Positions 42,803 through 51,148 of a stretch of 64,000 nt of DNA are shown piece by piece; positions within the stretch are counted from its first letter, which is position 1, and each line of letters opens with the position of its first letter. Under the pieces are notes generated by a model that saw only the letters and a program-made list of their open reading frames with translations, made no database searches and was not told the DNA's origin. Where the stretch lies: positions 2,604,001 through 2,668,000 of the forward strand of contig JACKCR010000002.1 of the NCBI GenBank assembly GCA_020633975.1, read 5' to 3'. Both the position numbers and the translations under genes were made by a program. Source of the DNA: Candidatus Eiseniibacteriota bacterium (GTDB taxonomy: Bacteria > Eisenbacteria > RBG-16-71-46 > CAIMUX01).

Positions 42803-43689
42803 CGGATCCACTCCTCGACATGTCCCGTCACCACTTCGAGGACATCGACTCCCGCACCCTCAGTCAGTCCACGGAAGCCGCCGAAGGCCAAGACCTCGAA
42901 CACGATCGGCCCCTGTTCGGTCTCTGCGATGTCGACGCTCGTGAAGTCGAGCCCAAAGGGGGCCTGCGCCGCTCGCGCGAGCTCGACGATCTCGGCCGAC
43001 GGATCGTAGGGGGCGTACTTGCCGCCGGAGTGGATCGTCGTGTTCCAAGCTCCGGTGCCCCGCACGCGTGCGTAGCCCCCGATGAACTCTCCGCGCAAGA
43101 AGACGAGTCCGTGGTCCTGGAGGGGGATGTCGATCTTCTTCTGGATGTACATGACCGGATTGCCGGCATCGCGAAAGCTCTCGATCTCGGCGCGCGTCTC
43201 TGCCTCGTTCGTCCAACGAACGAGCTCCATACCGCGAGCCTTGGTCGAGTAGAGCGGCTTCAGCACCGCCTCTCCGAAGTCCCGCACGGCATCGAGCGCG
43301 TGTCCCATGTCTTCGGTGACCCGCGTCGGCGGCAACGGGATCCCGTGCGCGCCGAGGGTTACCGTACAGCTGAGACGGTCGAGCAACCGAAGGATCTTCT
43401 CCGGATGGGAGAAGACGGGAACGCCGCTCTCTGCGGCGAACCTGAGGATCTCGAGTCGATCGAGAAGGTGCGAGCTATAGCGACGGCCCGCCTTCTTGAC
43501 CCAGATCCCATCCAGTTCGCAGAGGTTCCAGTCCCCCGCACGAACCGTTCCTTCCCCGACATCGAGGACCACGTGATCCAGATCGATCAGGATCCGCTCC
43601 CCAAAGCGACGCTCGAAGGCATCGGCCAATGCCTCGGATGACCACCCGCCGGGAGTCCCGACCACGGCCACACGTTTACGTTCAGTCAA
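42799..43689 (-). CDS. GAK-system ATP-grasp enzyme
   Basis: About 296 residues from TTG 43689, which lies inside the end of the PhoU-APH gene; GTG 43671 is an alternative. RVAVVGTPGGWSSEALADAF is followed by ILIDLDHVVLD. The ATP-grasp core shows as AVLKPLYSTKARGMELV (lysine of the ATP site), VMYIQKKIDIP and DFTSVDIAETEQGPIVFEVLAFGGFRGL (RimK-like metal site). It should ligate a carboxylate to an amine using ATP; the substrates are unknown. Confidence 0.88.
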   Translation of the reverse strand: MTERKRVAVVGTPGGWSSEALADAFERRFGERILIDLDHVVLDVGEGTVRAGDWNLCELDGIWVKKAGRRYSSHLLDRLEILRFAAESGVPVFSHPEKILRLLDRLSCTVTLGAHGIPLPPTRVTEDMGHALDAVRDFGEAVLKPLYSTKARGMELVRWTNEAETRAEIESFRDAGNPVMYIQKKIDIPLQDHGLVFLRGEFIGGYARVRGTGAWNTTIHSGGKYAPYDPSAEIVELARAAQAPFGLDFTSVDIAETEQGPIVFEVLAFGGFRGLTEGAGVDVLEVVTGHVEEWIR

Positions 43690-45343
43690 GGAGCACCTCT
43701 CGCGGTATCTTGAAGGAATCCAGATCTTCCTCCGGAACTCCACGTAGGAGATCGACCAAGTATCGCGCCCGGAAGAAGAGCGTCTTGGAGAACTCCTCAT
43801 CCAAGACGAATCGCGTCGACGTCGCAAAGGAACGGGCCAATCCGAGCGCGAGCCGAGCCTGGAAGTAGCGGTCACCGGACCGATTCGCGAACTCCCCGGC
43901 AAACTCGAGGAATGTCCGGATCGTGCTCCCGATCCGCCTTCGAGCGGCCTCGTCGAACACCGGAAGGCGGAAGCTCGAGACGAGAAAGACGGAGATGTCC
44001 TGGACGTAGTCCATCCGCTTCGACCGGTGGACGTCGATGAAGTGGACTCCCCCCGACCCTGGCTCGTAGATGACATTGTCCGCATTGAAGTCGCCGTGGG
44101 CGAACACGCTGAACGGCGCGGCGAGCGCATGCTCGACGGAACTCAAAGCCTCGAGGGACTCCTCGAACGACAGGACGTGCATCGTGCCGATTCCGGCGCC
44201 AGGGCGAGCGAACTCAGGGTGCACCTGATAGATGTCCGGTAGCCGATCACGTAGTTGGTCGAGGAACCGGGCGGGAACGGGCTCGTCGAGTCGCGTCCGC
44301 TTCCACACGTCGCCGAGCACGTCACAAATCGACCTGAGCGCGGCTTGGAGTTCACCGGCCTCTCCGCCCAGAACGATCTCTTCGAAGTTCTTCCCGGGAA
44401 GGTACTCGAAGAGAATCGAAGCGTTCACTCCGTGCTCGTGGAACGAGTAGATCTTCGGCACCAGCCCTGGACGTATTGCATGCCACTCCAACACGCCCTG
44501 TCGCTCCGCGCGGATCTTGTCCGTCGGCCCGTCTTTGAAGATCACGGAGGTCCGGCCGTCTCCCGACGGCACGATCCGGCCGATCCGGCTGCCCGAACGA
44601 GTTTCCTTCACCGGTAGGAACTGCACCGTCGCCATCTCAGCGCCTAGCTGCGCACTCTCGAGCGAGTCCTCCAGAGCTTCGAACTGCCCGATCTTGATCC
44701 GCTCACCGAGGTATGCGGAGAGGATGGCCTCCCCCACATTGAGGAGTGAGTCTCCCATCCGTTCGAAGTACCGATAGATGAAGATCGCGGTGACGAGACT
44801 CTGCGTCCTCTGACCAGACTTGAGTTCCTCGAGTAGCTGATCGAAGACCGCCTTGTAGAGCCCGTCGATCTCGTACTCCGACCGGCAGATCCGGAGCGCG
44901 AGCTTGATGTCCCGGCTGAAGAGAGCACGTTCGACCAGGCCAAGAGCCGTCTGGATGGCGACGAAGAACGGTTGGAACTGCTCCCGGTCGAGCACTTCCG
45001 GCTCGAGCACGTACTGGGTCTGAGAGACCACGTTCTCGCAGAAGTCTGCGATCCGCTCCAAGTTCACGGCGACGGTTTCGATCGCCTTGAGCAGATCCAC
45101 CGTGGCGCGATTGTCACGCGCAACCTCACCGGCCAGCAGGAAACACTTCCGCTGGATCACGGTCTTGAGGTTGTCGATGTAGTCGTCCTTCGTCTGAAGG
45201 CGACGATCGGGCGAAGTCTGGAGGTCCGAGAGTAGACGTTCCGTCCGCTCTAGCTGCCCACGGACCTCGAGGATGAGGAACCGAAGATTGTCGTCGATCC
45301 CTTCACTCAGCGAGAGATCGGTCGGGGGCAGATCAGATCGCAC
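43682..45343 (-). CDS. PhoU-like/aminoglycoside-phosphotransferase-like fusion protein
   Basis: 553 residues from GTG 45343 (GGAG upstream). Residues about 15-235 are PhoU-like helices (ETVAVNLERIADFCENVVSQ and YFERMGDSLLNVGEAILS, each with the E-R-x-x-D type metal motif). A kinase-fold domain follows, with PSGDGRTSVIFKDG, SILFEYLPGKNFEEIV and the catalytic loop FAHGDFNADNVIYEPGSGGVHFIDVHRS. It joins a phosphate-signalling fold to a small-molecule kinase fold in one chain. It overlaps the ATP-grasp gene by 8 nt, marking it as part of the GAK operon. Confidence 0.85.
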   Translation of the reverse strand: MRSDLPPTDLSLSEGIDDNLRFLILEVRGQLERTERLLSDLQTSPDRRLQTKDDYIDNLKTVIQRKCFLLAGEVARDNRATVDLLKAIETVAVNLERIADFCENVVSQTQYVLEPEVLDREQFQPFFVAIQTALGLVERALFSRDIKLALRICRSEYEIDGLYKAVFDQLLEELKSGQRTQSLVTAIFIYRYFERMGDSLLNVGEAILSAYLGERIKIGQFEALEDSLESAQLGAEMATVQFLPVKETRSGSRIGRIVPSGDGRTSVIFKDGPTDKIRAERQGVLEWHAIRPGLVPKIYSFHEHGVNASILFEYLPGKNFEEIVLGGEAGELQAALRSICDVLGDVWKRTRLDEPVPARFLDQLRDRLPDIYQVHPEFARPGAGIGTMHVLSFEESLEALSSVEHALAAPFSVFAHGDFNADNVIYEPGSGGVHFIDVHRSKRMDYVQDISVFLVSSFRLPVFDEAARRRIGSTIRTFLEFAGEFANRSGDRYFQARLALGLARSFATSTRFVLDEEFSKTLFFRARYLVDLLRGVPEEDLDSFKIPREVLLD

Positions 45344-45439
45344 AGGGTCTCCGCTTGGGCGTGAGGGTACTCAACACCTCGGGCGCATCCTTCGAGCGGC
45401 GCCCCGCCCGCTCCCTCGTCAAGAGGCGGGCGGCTAGGC

Positions 45440-45724
45440 TCATTCCTCGGACCCGCCGATGACCAAAGAGCCGTTCCCCGTGGACTCCCCCTGGGAATCC
45501 TCTTTCCACGCCAGCCGAACTGCGAGCTTCACGCGGTCACGCTTCCTCGTCGAGTCGATCTGAAGCCGAACCAGACCCGACGGGTGGAGCGCGATGTCCC
45601 CGGCGTCATCTCGGAGGTTCAAGGTACCGTTCAGGAAGCCCTCGCGGATCGCATCGAGGTAGGCCACGATCGACTTCACGTCCTGAAGCGATTCGTGCAA
45701 GAACTCGCGATCGTCCTTCCCCAT
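45440..45724 (-). CDS. Small GAK-linked protein with an amphi-Trp-like domain (first)
   Basis: 94 residues from ATG 45724. It has KSIVAYLDAIREGFLNGTLNL, LHPSGLVRLQIDSTRK and a closing strand RVKLAVRLAWKED, the helix-strand pattern of amphi-Trp domains that usually end in E-(I/L)-x-W. It sits between the PhoU-APH gene and the second amphi-Trp gene, with GC-rich gaps of about 95 and 65 bp. Its role is unknown; a partner or substrate protein for GAK enzymes is plausible. Confidence 0.7.
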   Translation of the reverse strand: MGKDDREFLHESLQDVKSIVAYLDAIREGFLNGTLNLRDDAGDIALHPSGLVRLQIDSTRKRDRVKLAVRLAWKEDSQGESTGNGSLVIGGSEE

Positions 45725-45789
45725 CCCGGTACCTCACCACCCCTTCGCCAAGCGCGACGTTTCGGTCCCACTCGCTGCGATCACCGTTT

Positions 45790-46110
45790 TCACTCGCTCT
45801 CGATCTGGAGGTCCGACGTGGGAGACATTCTCCACTCGACCTCGAAGGAGATCTTCTCCTTGCCCTTCTTGCGAACGGCCTTCACCGCGACTTCCACCGA
45901 GTCACGCGGCTCGAGGGTCAAGGTCGTGCCCTCGTGGGAGACACGCATGTGACCGGCCCGCATTCCCGCGACAATCGACTCGAAGTACGACGTGGCCTCG
46001 GCCAGCGACATCGGGGACTCATACTTGATCTCGGCACGCTCCGGCTCTCCGCCGTTCTCGACCTCGACCGCAGCCGCGTCCATTTCTCCCTGGTGTTCCA
46101 TGTTACTCAT
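45790..46110 (-). CDS. Amphi-Trp domain protein (second)
   Basis: 106 residues from ATG 46110, just after GGGAGAAGAAG. The core reads IKYESPMSLAEATSYFESIVAGMRAGHMRVSHEG, then TLTLEPRDSVEVAVKAVRKKGKEKISFEVEWRMS. The EVEWR end gives the domain its name. Such proteins occur with GAK genes in other bacteria. The acidic N-terminal 30 residues look disordered. Confidence 0.82.
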   Translation of the reverse strand: MSNMEHQGEMDAAAVEVENGGEPERAEIKYESPMSLAEATSYFESIVAGMRAGHMRVSHEGTTLTLEPRDSVEVAVKAVRKKGKEKISFEVEWRMSPTSDLQIESE

Positions 46111-46198
46111 CTTCTTCTCCCAAATTGTTCGAGTTGTGTGAGTTCGTAGTCGAACTCGTGATTCGCTGGAAGCGTGCGCTTCTTCAGCGGGCAGTCAT

Positions 46199-47491
46199 TC
46201 AAAGGAAGGTCGTCCAACCGAGGTTCCGGCTGGCCTCGAACACCTTGATCCTGCCGTAGTCCGTGCTCGTAGCCGAGATCCGCCCTTCCGGTCGGAACGT
46301 CACGGCAGCCGCGCCCGGGCCGTTCAGTCCTTCGATCACCCTCGTGTTCCGATCTATCGACGCATCGCACTCGAAGTTGAGCATGCCGTTGTAGACCGAA
46401 ACCCGTTGTCCCCTGCACAAGTTGCGATGCCCGTGGACGATCGCGTAGATCCCCGCCCGATGCATGTCCTCGATCCCATCTGGGCCGAACGGAAGATCGG
46501 TCTCGCGGTACTTGGTCCGGAAGACGTTCCCGATCGCCCCGTGGTAGAGCTCGAACAGGTCGTGCTCCATGAGATCCCGGAAGCGGGCGTTCACGCCGGC
46601 CACACCTTCGTCACGGATCCAGCGCGCCACCTTGTCGTCCACCCCCGCGTGCACGAAGAGGAACGACCCGGCCTGACGAGCGAGCTGCATCTCCTGGAAG
46701 AACCAAGCGAACTCACCGTCCGGCTCCAGGAACAACCTCTTCGCCGCAACCGTCGCCGCATGCACCATGCCGAGCGAGAGCCCGGCCTGATCCGCCGCCT
46801 CGCCCAGCTCCACGATCTTCTCGCGAATCCGCCTTACTTCGCGCTCCATCTTCGCCGGCGACACGAGATCGCCGGCAGCCGCCGCAAAGTTCTCGAACCA
46901 CGCGGCATCCGGGAAGAGCTCCGCGCGGACATCCTCATCCGATGGAAACTCGTAGTCGTCTCGGTTCGGAAGAACGTACTGCTCGTAGATCTCCCGGAAG
47001 AGCGGAATCGACTTCTTCCCCATCCTGACCCAGAGATGCGCGAATCGAGGTTCCTTCCGTCCCGCGTAGGCGAGCCCGACGAGCGCGCGAACGTCGTGGT
47101 TCCCAGCCAGAATCTCGACCTTGGCGCCCTTGCTCCGCAGCGCTCCGAGAGCCCGCAGGAGACGTAGGTTCTCCGGCCCCTTGTCGAAGCAGTCCCCACC
47201 GATGATGAAGACGCCCTCTCGACCGAGCGCCGTCAGCTCGAAGTCGTGGTCGCCTGGCCCCGTCAGTTCGACGCCGCCGGTCGCGACGAGGGAGCGTAGG
47301 AATCCCTCCGTATCAGCGTGGACGTCGCAGACGAAGAAGAGGGTCTCTCCACTCCAGACCCAGGGTCGCCCGACCGCGTATCGCTGAACCTCCTCCAGAG
47401 AGATGTCATACGTGTCGCCAGCGAGCAGCGCGATCTCGGTACGAGAGAACTTCGGCCAGTCCTCGGCTACCGTAGGCAGTGTTCCATCCAT
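46199..47491 (-). CDS. Calcineurin-like metallophosphoesterase in the GAK cluster
   Basis: About 430 residues from ATG 47491; ATGs at 47500 and 47515 are alternatives, and a longer N-terminus would overlap the histidine phosphatase. All metal motifs are visible: VCDVHADTEGF, IIGGDCFDKGP, EILAGNHDVRAL, FVHAGVDD and AIVHGHRN. The insertion between the third and fourth motif is long and helical. It is likely a phosphatase of a small molecule or protein. Its position suggests it reverses or completes GAK phosphorylation, which is inference. Confidence 0.87.
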   Translation of the reverse strand: MDGTLPTVAEDWPKFSRTEIALLAGDTYDISLEEVQRYAVGRPWVWSGETLFFVCDVHADTEGFLRSLVATGGVELTGPGDHDFELTALGREGVFIIGGDCFDKGPENLRLLRALGALRSKGAKVEILAGNHDVRALVGLAYAGRKEPRFAHLWVRMGKKSIPLFREIYEQYVLPNRDDYEFPSDEDVRAELFPDAAWFENFAAAAGDLVSPAKMEREVRRIREKIVELGEAADQAGLSLGMVHAATVAAKRLFLEPDGEFAWFFQEMQLARQAGSFLFVHAGVDDKVARWIRDEGVAGVNARFRDLMEHDLFELYHGAIGNVFRTKYRETDLPFGPDGIEDMHRAGIYAIVHGHRNLCRGQRVSVYNGMLNFECDASIDRNTRVIEGLNGPGAAAVTFRPEGRISATSTDYGRIKVFEASRNLGWTTFL

Positions 47492-47555
47492 ACATACCAT
47501 CCAGGACGCCTTCATCAGGGACGCCTCCACACAGCCCGTCTCAACGCAGGACGCC

Positions 47556-48269
47556 TCAATCTCTCGGTGCCCAGCTCTCGGCTGGCTTGCGATCCCGAAC
47601 CTTCCACTCCCCGAGCACGTGCTTCCAGCTCCCATCCGGGAACCGCTCGAAGTACACCACGCCACAGTTCCTCATCGACAATCCGAGCACTTCCTCGAGC
47701 CGAAGGATCCCCATGTGAATCGCAGCGTGCCGGATCGAGCCCCCGTGTCCGACGACGAGACGCACGGTGTCGACGGTCGCAACTTCGGCGAGGTCCCGAA
47801 ATCGATGATCGAGGTGGCGGAGCACACGCTCACCAGCCTCCATGAGTGACTCCGCTCCGCTGAACGGCAGCCTGAGGACGCTATCGAGGCGCCAGTTCGG
47901 CGGGAGCTCGTGTCGCGGGTCGGCTTCCACGATCGCGGTGATCTGCTCCTCGGTCAGGTTCGCGGCCGATCCGACACTCCGCTCGGACAGATCCTCGAAC
48001 GACTCGACCGTGAAGCCGCGCGCCAACATCTCCACCCAGCGCTCCCGGATGATCCGCCCCGTCTCCCAAGCCCGGAGTAGATGGGACGTCTCGATGACCG
48101 GATCCACGGCCCACCCTTGCTCCTCGGCGACCTCGAGCACTTCCCGAGCGACGGACGTCGCCTGCTCCCTCCCCGTCTCGGTCAGCGGGTACGGAAGATG
48201 AGCGCTCGGTGTGTGTTCTGGCTGGTGGTAGTGGCCGTGCCGCATGAGGGCCGCGATCGTTCTCGCCAA
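47556..48269 (-). CDS. Histidine phosphatase (phosphoglycerate-mutase-like)
   Basis: 237 residues from ATG 48269. The RHG motif is AALMRHGHYHQPEH (phospho-accepting H11), followed by LPYPLTETGREQA and ETSHLLRAWETG. The second catalytic His is in VRLVVGHGGSIRHA. It lacks a signal peptide. It is the first gene of the minus-strand cluster that continues into the metallophosphatase and GAK genes, giving two unrelated phosphatases next to kinase-like enzymes. Confidence 0.9.
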   Translation of the reverse strand: MARTIAALMRHGHYHQPEHTPSAHLPYPLTETGREQATSVAREVLEVAEEQGWAVDPVIETSHLLRAWETGRIIRERWVEMLARGFTVESFEDLSERSVGSAANLTEEQITAIVEADPRHELPPNWRLDSVLRLPFSGAESLMEAGERVLRHLDHRFRDLAEVATVDTVRLVVGHGGSIRHAAIHMGILRLEEVLGLSMRNCGVVYFERFPDGSWKHVLGEWKVRDRKPAESWAPRD

Positions 48270-48389
48270 CGCGTTCTCCCCGTTTTACTTGAGCCCTCCG
48301 CGCGCCGCCCGGGCGACAGCGCCGCTTGCGCCTGAGACGGACTGTACCGCGCCGAAGTGCTGGGGAATTGTGAGTTTTTTCTTTGAGGA

Positions 48390-48423
48390 CGCAACTCCGC
48401 GCACCCGGCCCTCGATACGTGGG
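48390..48423 (+). promoter_or_regulatory. Shared promoter-like motif, copy 2 (CGCAACTC-N16-GATACGTGGG)
   Basis: CGCAACTC at 48390-48397 and GATACGTGGG at 48414-48423, again separated by 16 bp, lie about 85 bp upstream of the TPR gene ATG. Sequence and spacing match the sites at 25143 and 51149. Confidence 0.68.
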
Positions 48424-48507
48424 GCGAACGTGCTCGGGCAGGGCCCGGCGGATGAAGAGAAAAGACCAGAACTCGCCCGACGCGGGCAAAGCAAGGAGAC
48501 AGAAACC

Positions 48508-49137
48508 ATGTCGAACGAGATCCGGAACCAGGCCGAAGAGACCGCCCTCACCCAGTCCACCGAGATCGAGCGCGTGCTCGACGAGGAAGGCGACGACGTC
48601 CTCAACGAGAACGACTGCTGCACCGCCGAAGACATCGAGGAAGCCGTGAAGGCGTTCATCCTCGGCGACATCACCTTGGCCCAGCTCGAAGGCATCTCCG
48701 CCGAGGAGATCTACGCCGTCGCCGATATGGGCTACGACCTCTTCGAGGAAGGCAAGATCGAGGAAGCGAAGAAGATCTTCGAGGGTCTCTACACCTACAA
48801 CCCGATGGACGCCTACTTCCGCACCGTCCTCGGCTCCATCTACCAGCGCCAGTCGAACTTCGCGGAGGCCGCCGGTCATTACGCCGCCGCCGTCGAGCTC
48901 TACCCGGAAGACGTCACCGCCTGGACCAACCTCGGCGAGACGCAGCTCCAATGGGCCGCCTCCCTCCAGCAGTCGGGCGACGCAGACCGGGCCGCTCAGG
49001 CCTTCACGGGTGCGGTCGAGGCGCTGACCCAGGCCGTCGAGCGCACGTCGGCAGACGATGAGAACGAGTCGGGCCTCCGCGCCCGTGCCCTGATCAACGT
49101 GGCCGCCTCGATCTACGAGTCTCGTCAGTCGGCCTAA
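48508..49137 (+). CDS. TPR protein resembling type III secretion chaperones of the SycD/LcrH class
   Basis: 209 residues from ATG 48508 (AAGGAGA upstream). After an acidic N-terminus (about 45 residues with ENDCCTAEDIEE), it has AFILGDITLAQLEGISAEEIYAVADMGYDLFEEGKIEEAKKIFEGL. The repeats YNPMDAYFRTVLGSIYQRQSNFAEAAGHYAAAVELYPED and WTNLGETQLQ follow. The phrase order (a G-I-x-x-E-E-(I/L)-Y start, three TPRs) is that of SycD/LcrH chaperones of hydrophobic translocators, though generic TPR proteins are not excluded. It shares a promoter motif with both Gly/Asn-rich genes. Confidence 0.65.
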   Translation: MSNEIRNQAEETALTQSTEIERVLDEEGDDVLNENDCCTAEDIEEAVKAFILGDITLAQLEGISAEEIYAVADMGYDLFEEGKIEEAKKIFEGLYTYNPMDAYFRTVLGSIYQRQSNFAEAAGHYAAAVELYPEDVTAWTNLGETQLQWAASLQQSGDADRAAQAFTGAVEALTQAVERTSADDENESGLRARALINVAASIYESRQSA

Positions 49138-49189
49138 CTGACACGAGTTCAGGGGAGCACCTCGGATGCTCGCATCCGCCCCCTCCACC

Positions 49190-49222
49190 GGCCGCCCCGC
49201 TAAACCGGGGCGGCCGTTCTGT
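49190..49222 (+). terminator. Intrinsic terminator after the TPR gene
   Basis: GGCCGCCCCG (49190-49199) and CGGGGCGGCC (49206-49215) form a perfect 10-bp stem with a CTAAAC loop, followed by GTTCTGTT. It is 52 nt downstream of the TPR stop. Confidence 0.85.
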
Positions 49223-49231
49223 TGTGGATCG

Positions 49232-49385
49232 GTTGTGGATCGGAAAATGTCCCCGCCCAAAGAGGGATCTGGATTACTGTCTGGGACGCAGTCGATTGAG
49301 CGGTCTCACTGGATGTTTGGGAGATCGGCGTAACTCGTTGGCAATCAACAAGCGATTTCGCCCGTGCCATTTTCCGATCCACAAC
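49232..49385. repeat. Perfect 18-bp inverted repeat flanking 118 bp and overlapping the methyltransferase start
   Basis: GTTGTGGATCGGAAAATG at 49232-49249 is the exact reverse complement of CATTTTCCGATCCACAAC at 49368-49385. The first 11 bases are also repeated directly just upstream (49221-49231). The right arm covers the first codons of the methyltransferase gene. It could be a small mobile-element footprint or a long RNA stem masking the start site. Confidence 0.75.
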
Positions 49386-50362
49386 GCGATGACTACAGGG
49401 AGTTGGCGGCCGTCTACGACGACTGGCAGTACCTGTACCCACAGCCATTCGCACTATCACTCAGGCCACGGCTCGTGTCCGTGCTCGACGAGTTTTCGAC
49501 ACCCCGAGAGAGCTACGCCGACCTCGGATGCGGCACCGGCCTCCTCGCCGCGTGGTGGAAGCAGCGCTACCCAGAGTGGCACGTCTTCGGAGTCGACCGC
49601 TCCCCGGCCATGATCGAGCGGGCCCTCCAGACCGCAACCCGCAGCGCTCAGAAGCAGGCCCTCATGCAGTGGGGACTCACCACCCGCGGCCTCCGTGCCT
49701 CCTCGTTCGACGAGATGATGGCGGCCGCGGAGCAGATGCAGGCGGGCGGTCCGGCCCCATCTCCGCCGACCACTTCGCTGGCCGACTCGCGGGGATCGGC
49801 CACGGACATCACAGCAGACCAGCCACAGGACCAAGCTCCGTCGAAGAGCGGCGTCGATTTCCGAGTTCAGGGCCTCGACGCCATCGATCTGCCCGAACCG
49901 ATCGGGCTCGCGACCTGCGTCTTCGATGGGATCAATCACATCCTTCGCGTCCCCGATCTCGTGGCAGCATTTCGCTCGATCCGCTCGTCACTCGCGGAGG
50001 GAGGACTGTTCGTCTTCGACCTCGTACACGAGGCAGTGTTCGCCGAAGCGTTCGACGGAGCCGTCGTCCGGAAGGGCCCGGGCCTCGTTGTCACCGCGGA
50101 CTCGATCCACTTCACCCGCGGCGACCACCTCTTCGGGAAGACGACCTTCGCAGTGTTCCGTGAGGAGAACGGGGCTTGGCGCCGATATGATGCGGAGATC
50201 TCGGAGCGCTGCTGGAGGCGAAAGGAGATCGTCGAGGCTTTGGAGTCCGCCGGACTCTCACTCCTTCGTCAGGATGACATCGATCCCGCGAAGGAACCGG
50301 AGTTCCAGCTTCCCCGAACGTTCTGGATCTGTCGACGGCCGCTGGAAGGATCGCATCGTTGA
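49364..50362 (+). CDS. Class I AdoMet-dependent methyltransferase with a disordered insertion
   Basis: 332 residues from GTG 49364. YRELAAVYDDWQYLYP leads into ADLGCGTGLLAAWW (AdoMet loop, about residues 47-60) and VFGVDRSPAMIERA. Motif post-I is followed by a Pro/Gln/Ser-rich insert (GGPAPSPPTTSL...PQDQAPSKSG) before LATCVFDGINHIL, which includes the usual D-x-x-N-H-I segment of small-molecule methyltransferases. The substrate is unknown. The start codon and its upstream region are inside an 18-bp inverted repeat. The stop overlaps the next start (TTGA). Confidence 0.88.
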   Translation: MPFSDPQRDDYRELAAVYDDWQYLYPQPFALSLRPRLVSVLDEFSTPRESYADLGCGTGLLAAWWKQRYPEWHVFGVDRSPAMIERALQTATRSAQKQALMQWGLTTRGLRASSFDEMMAAAEQMQAGGPAPSPPTTSLADSRGSATDITADQPQDQAPSKSGVDFRVQGLDAIDLPEPIGLATCVFDGINHILRVPDLVAAFRSIRSSLAEGGLFVFDLVHEAVFAEAFDGAVVRKGPGLVVTADSIHFTRGDHLFGKTTFAVFREENGAWRRYDAEISERCWRRKEIVEALESAGLSLLRQDDIDPAKEPEFQLPRTFWICRRPLEGSHR

Positions 50363-51054
50363 ACGAAGAGACCCACTCCCCGTTGGACGGCGAGCGTCCC
50401 AGCTCGCACATCGGGCGAACGACTCGTAGTGCGTTCACGCAGCCTGGTACCCGAATCGGACGTGTGTTCCGACCGCCGCTCAACAAACCTTCCGGCGGGC
50501 TCGAAACGGATCCGAACGCCCCGAGTTCAGGGGCGGACTCAGAACCCGGTTCGGTTGGCCGAGTCGAAGCCGTGTCCGAGTCGGATCCACTCTCCCCCGG
50601 GGGTGGTCCCGCCCCGCCGAAGGAAACCGCCGCAGCGGGCCAAGCACCGGACGCTACCCGGACTGGCATCGGAAAGGACGACATCGTCGCCCTCGGCCTC
50701 TCTGGGCCACCGGGCAAGAACCCGCTACGGTCTGGTGAGCGCCCGGATCCTCACGGAGCTCTCCTCGCGATCCGGATCCTGCTCGCGATCTGGGCGACTC
50801 TAGTTGTGCTCTCGGTGGTCGTCTCGGCACTCACTCCCGCCACCGGGGACGGGTTCACGCGTGGCCTCAACCGGGTGTACCCGTTCATCGGATATCAGGC
50901 CGTCGCAGCCGTGATCGCATTCGTACTCGCGTTCCTATCCCGATCCGTTCGCCCGGTGTCGAAGAGGTGGGCTCTGATCGGGCTCGTTCCTCTGGCGGTG
51001 TTCTGCCTACTCGTCCTTGGGATCATCGCCTTGCTCGTAGTCGCGCGCGCGTAG
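50359..51054 (+). CDS. Membrane protein of unknown function with a disordered N-terminus
   Basis: 231 residues from TTG 50359, overlapping the methyltransferase stop. The first 130 residues are rich in Pro, Gly, Ser and charged residues with no fold signature. Three membrane segments follow (ALLAIRILLAIWATLVVLSVVV, AVAAVIAFVLAFL, LIGLVPLAVFCLLVLGIIALLVV). No family was recognised. Coupling to the methyltransferase and position upstream of paralogue B are the only functional hints. Confidence 0.6.
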   Translation: MNEETHSPLDGERPSSHIGRTTRSAFTQPGTRIGRVFRPPLNKPSGGLETDPNAPSSGADSEPGSVGRVEAVSESDPLSPGGGPAPPKETAAAGQAPDATRTGIGKDDIVALGLSGPPGKNPLRSGERPDPHGALLAIRILLAIWATLVVLSVVVSALTPATGDGFTRGLNRVYPFIGYQAVAAVIAFVLAFLSRSVRPVSKRWALIGLVPLAVFCLLVLGIIALLVVARA

Positions 51055-51148
51055 AGCCGAGTGGTCTCCCCGCGAACCTCGGCTGGCCGGTCCATGGCCC
51101 ATGCCTGAATTCCTCGCCCCGCCGCCCCTCACTTTCTTCGATTCTCCC

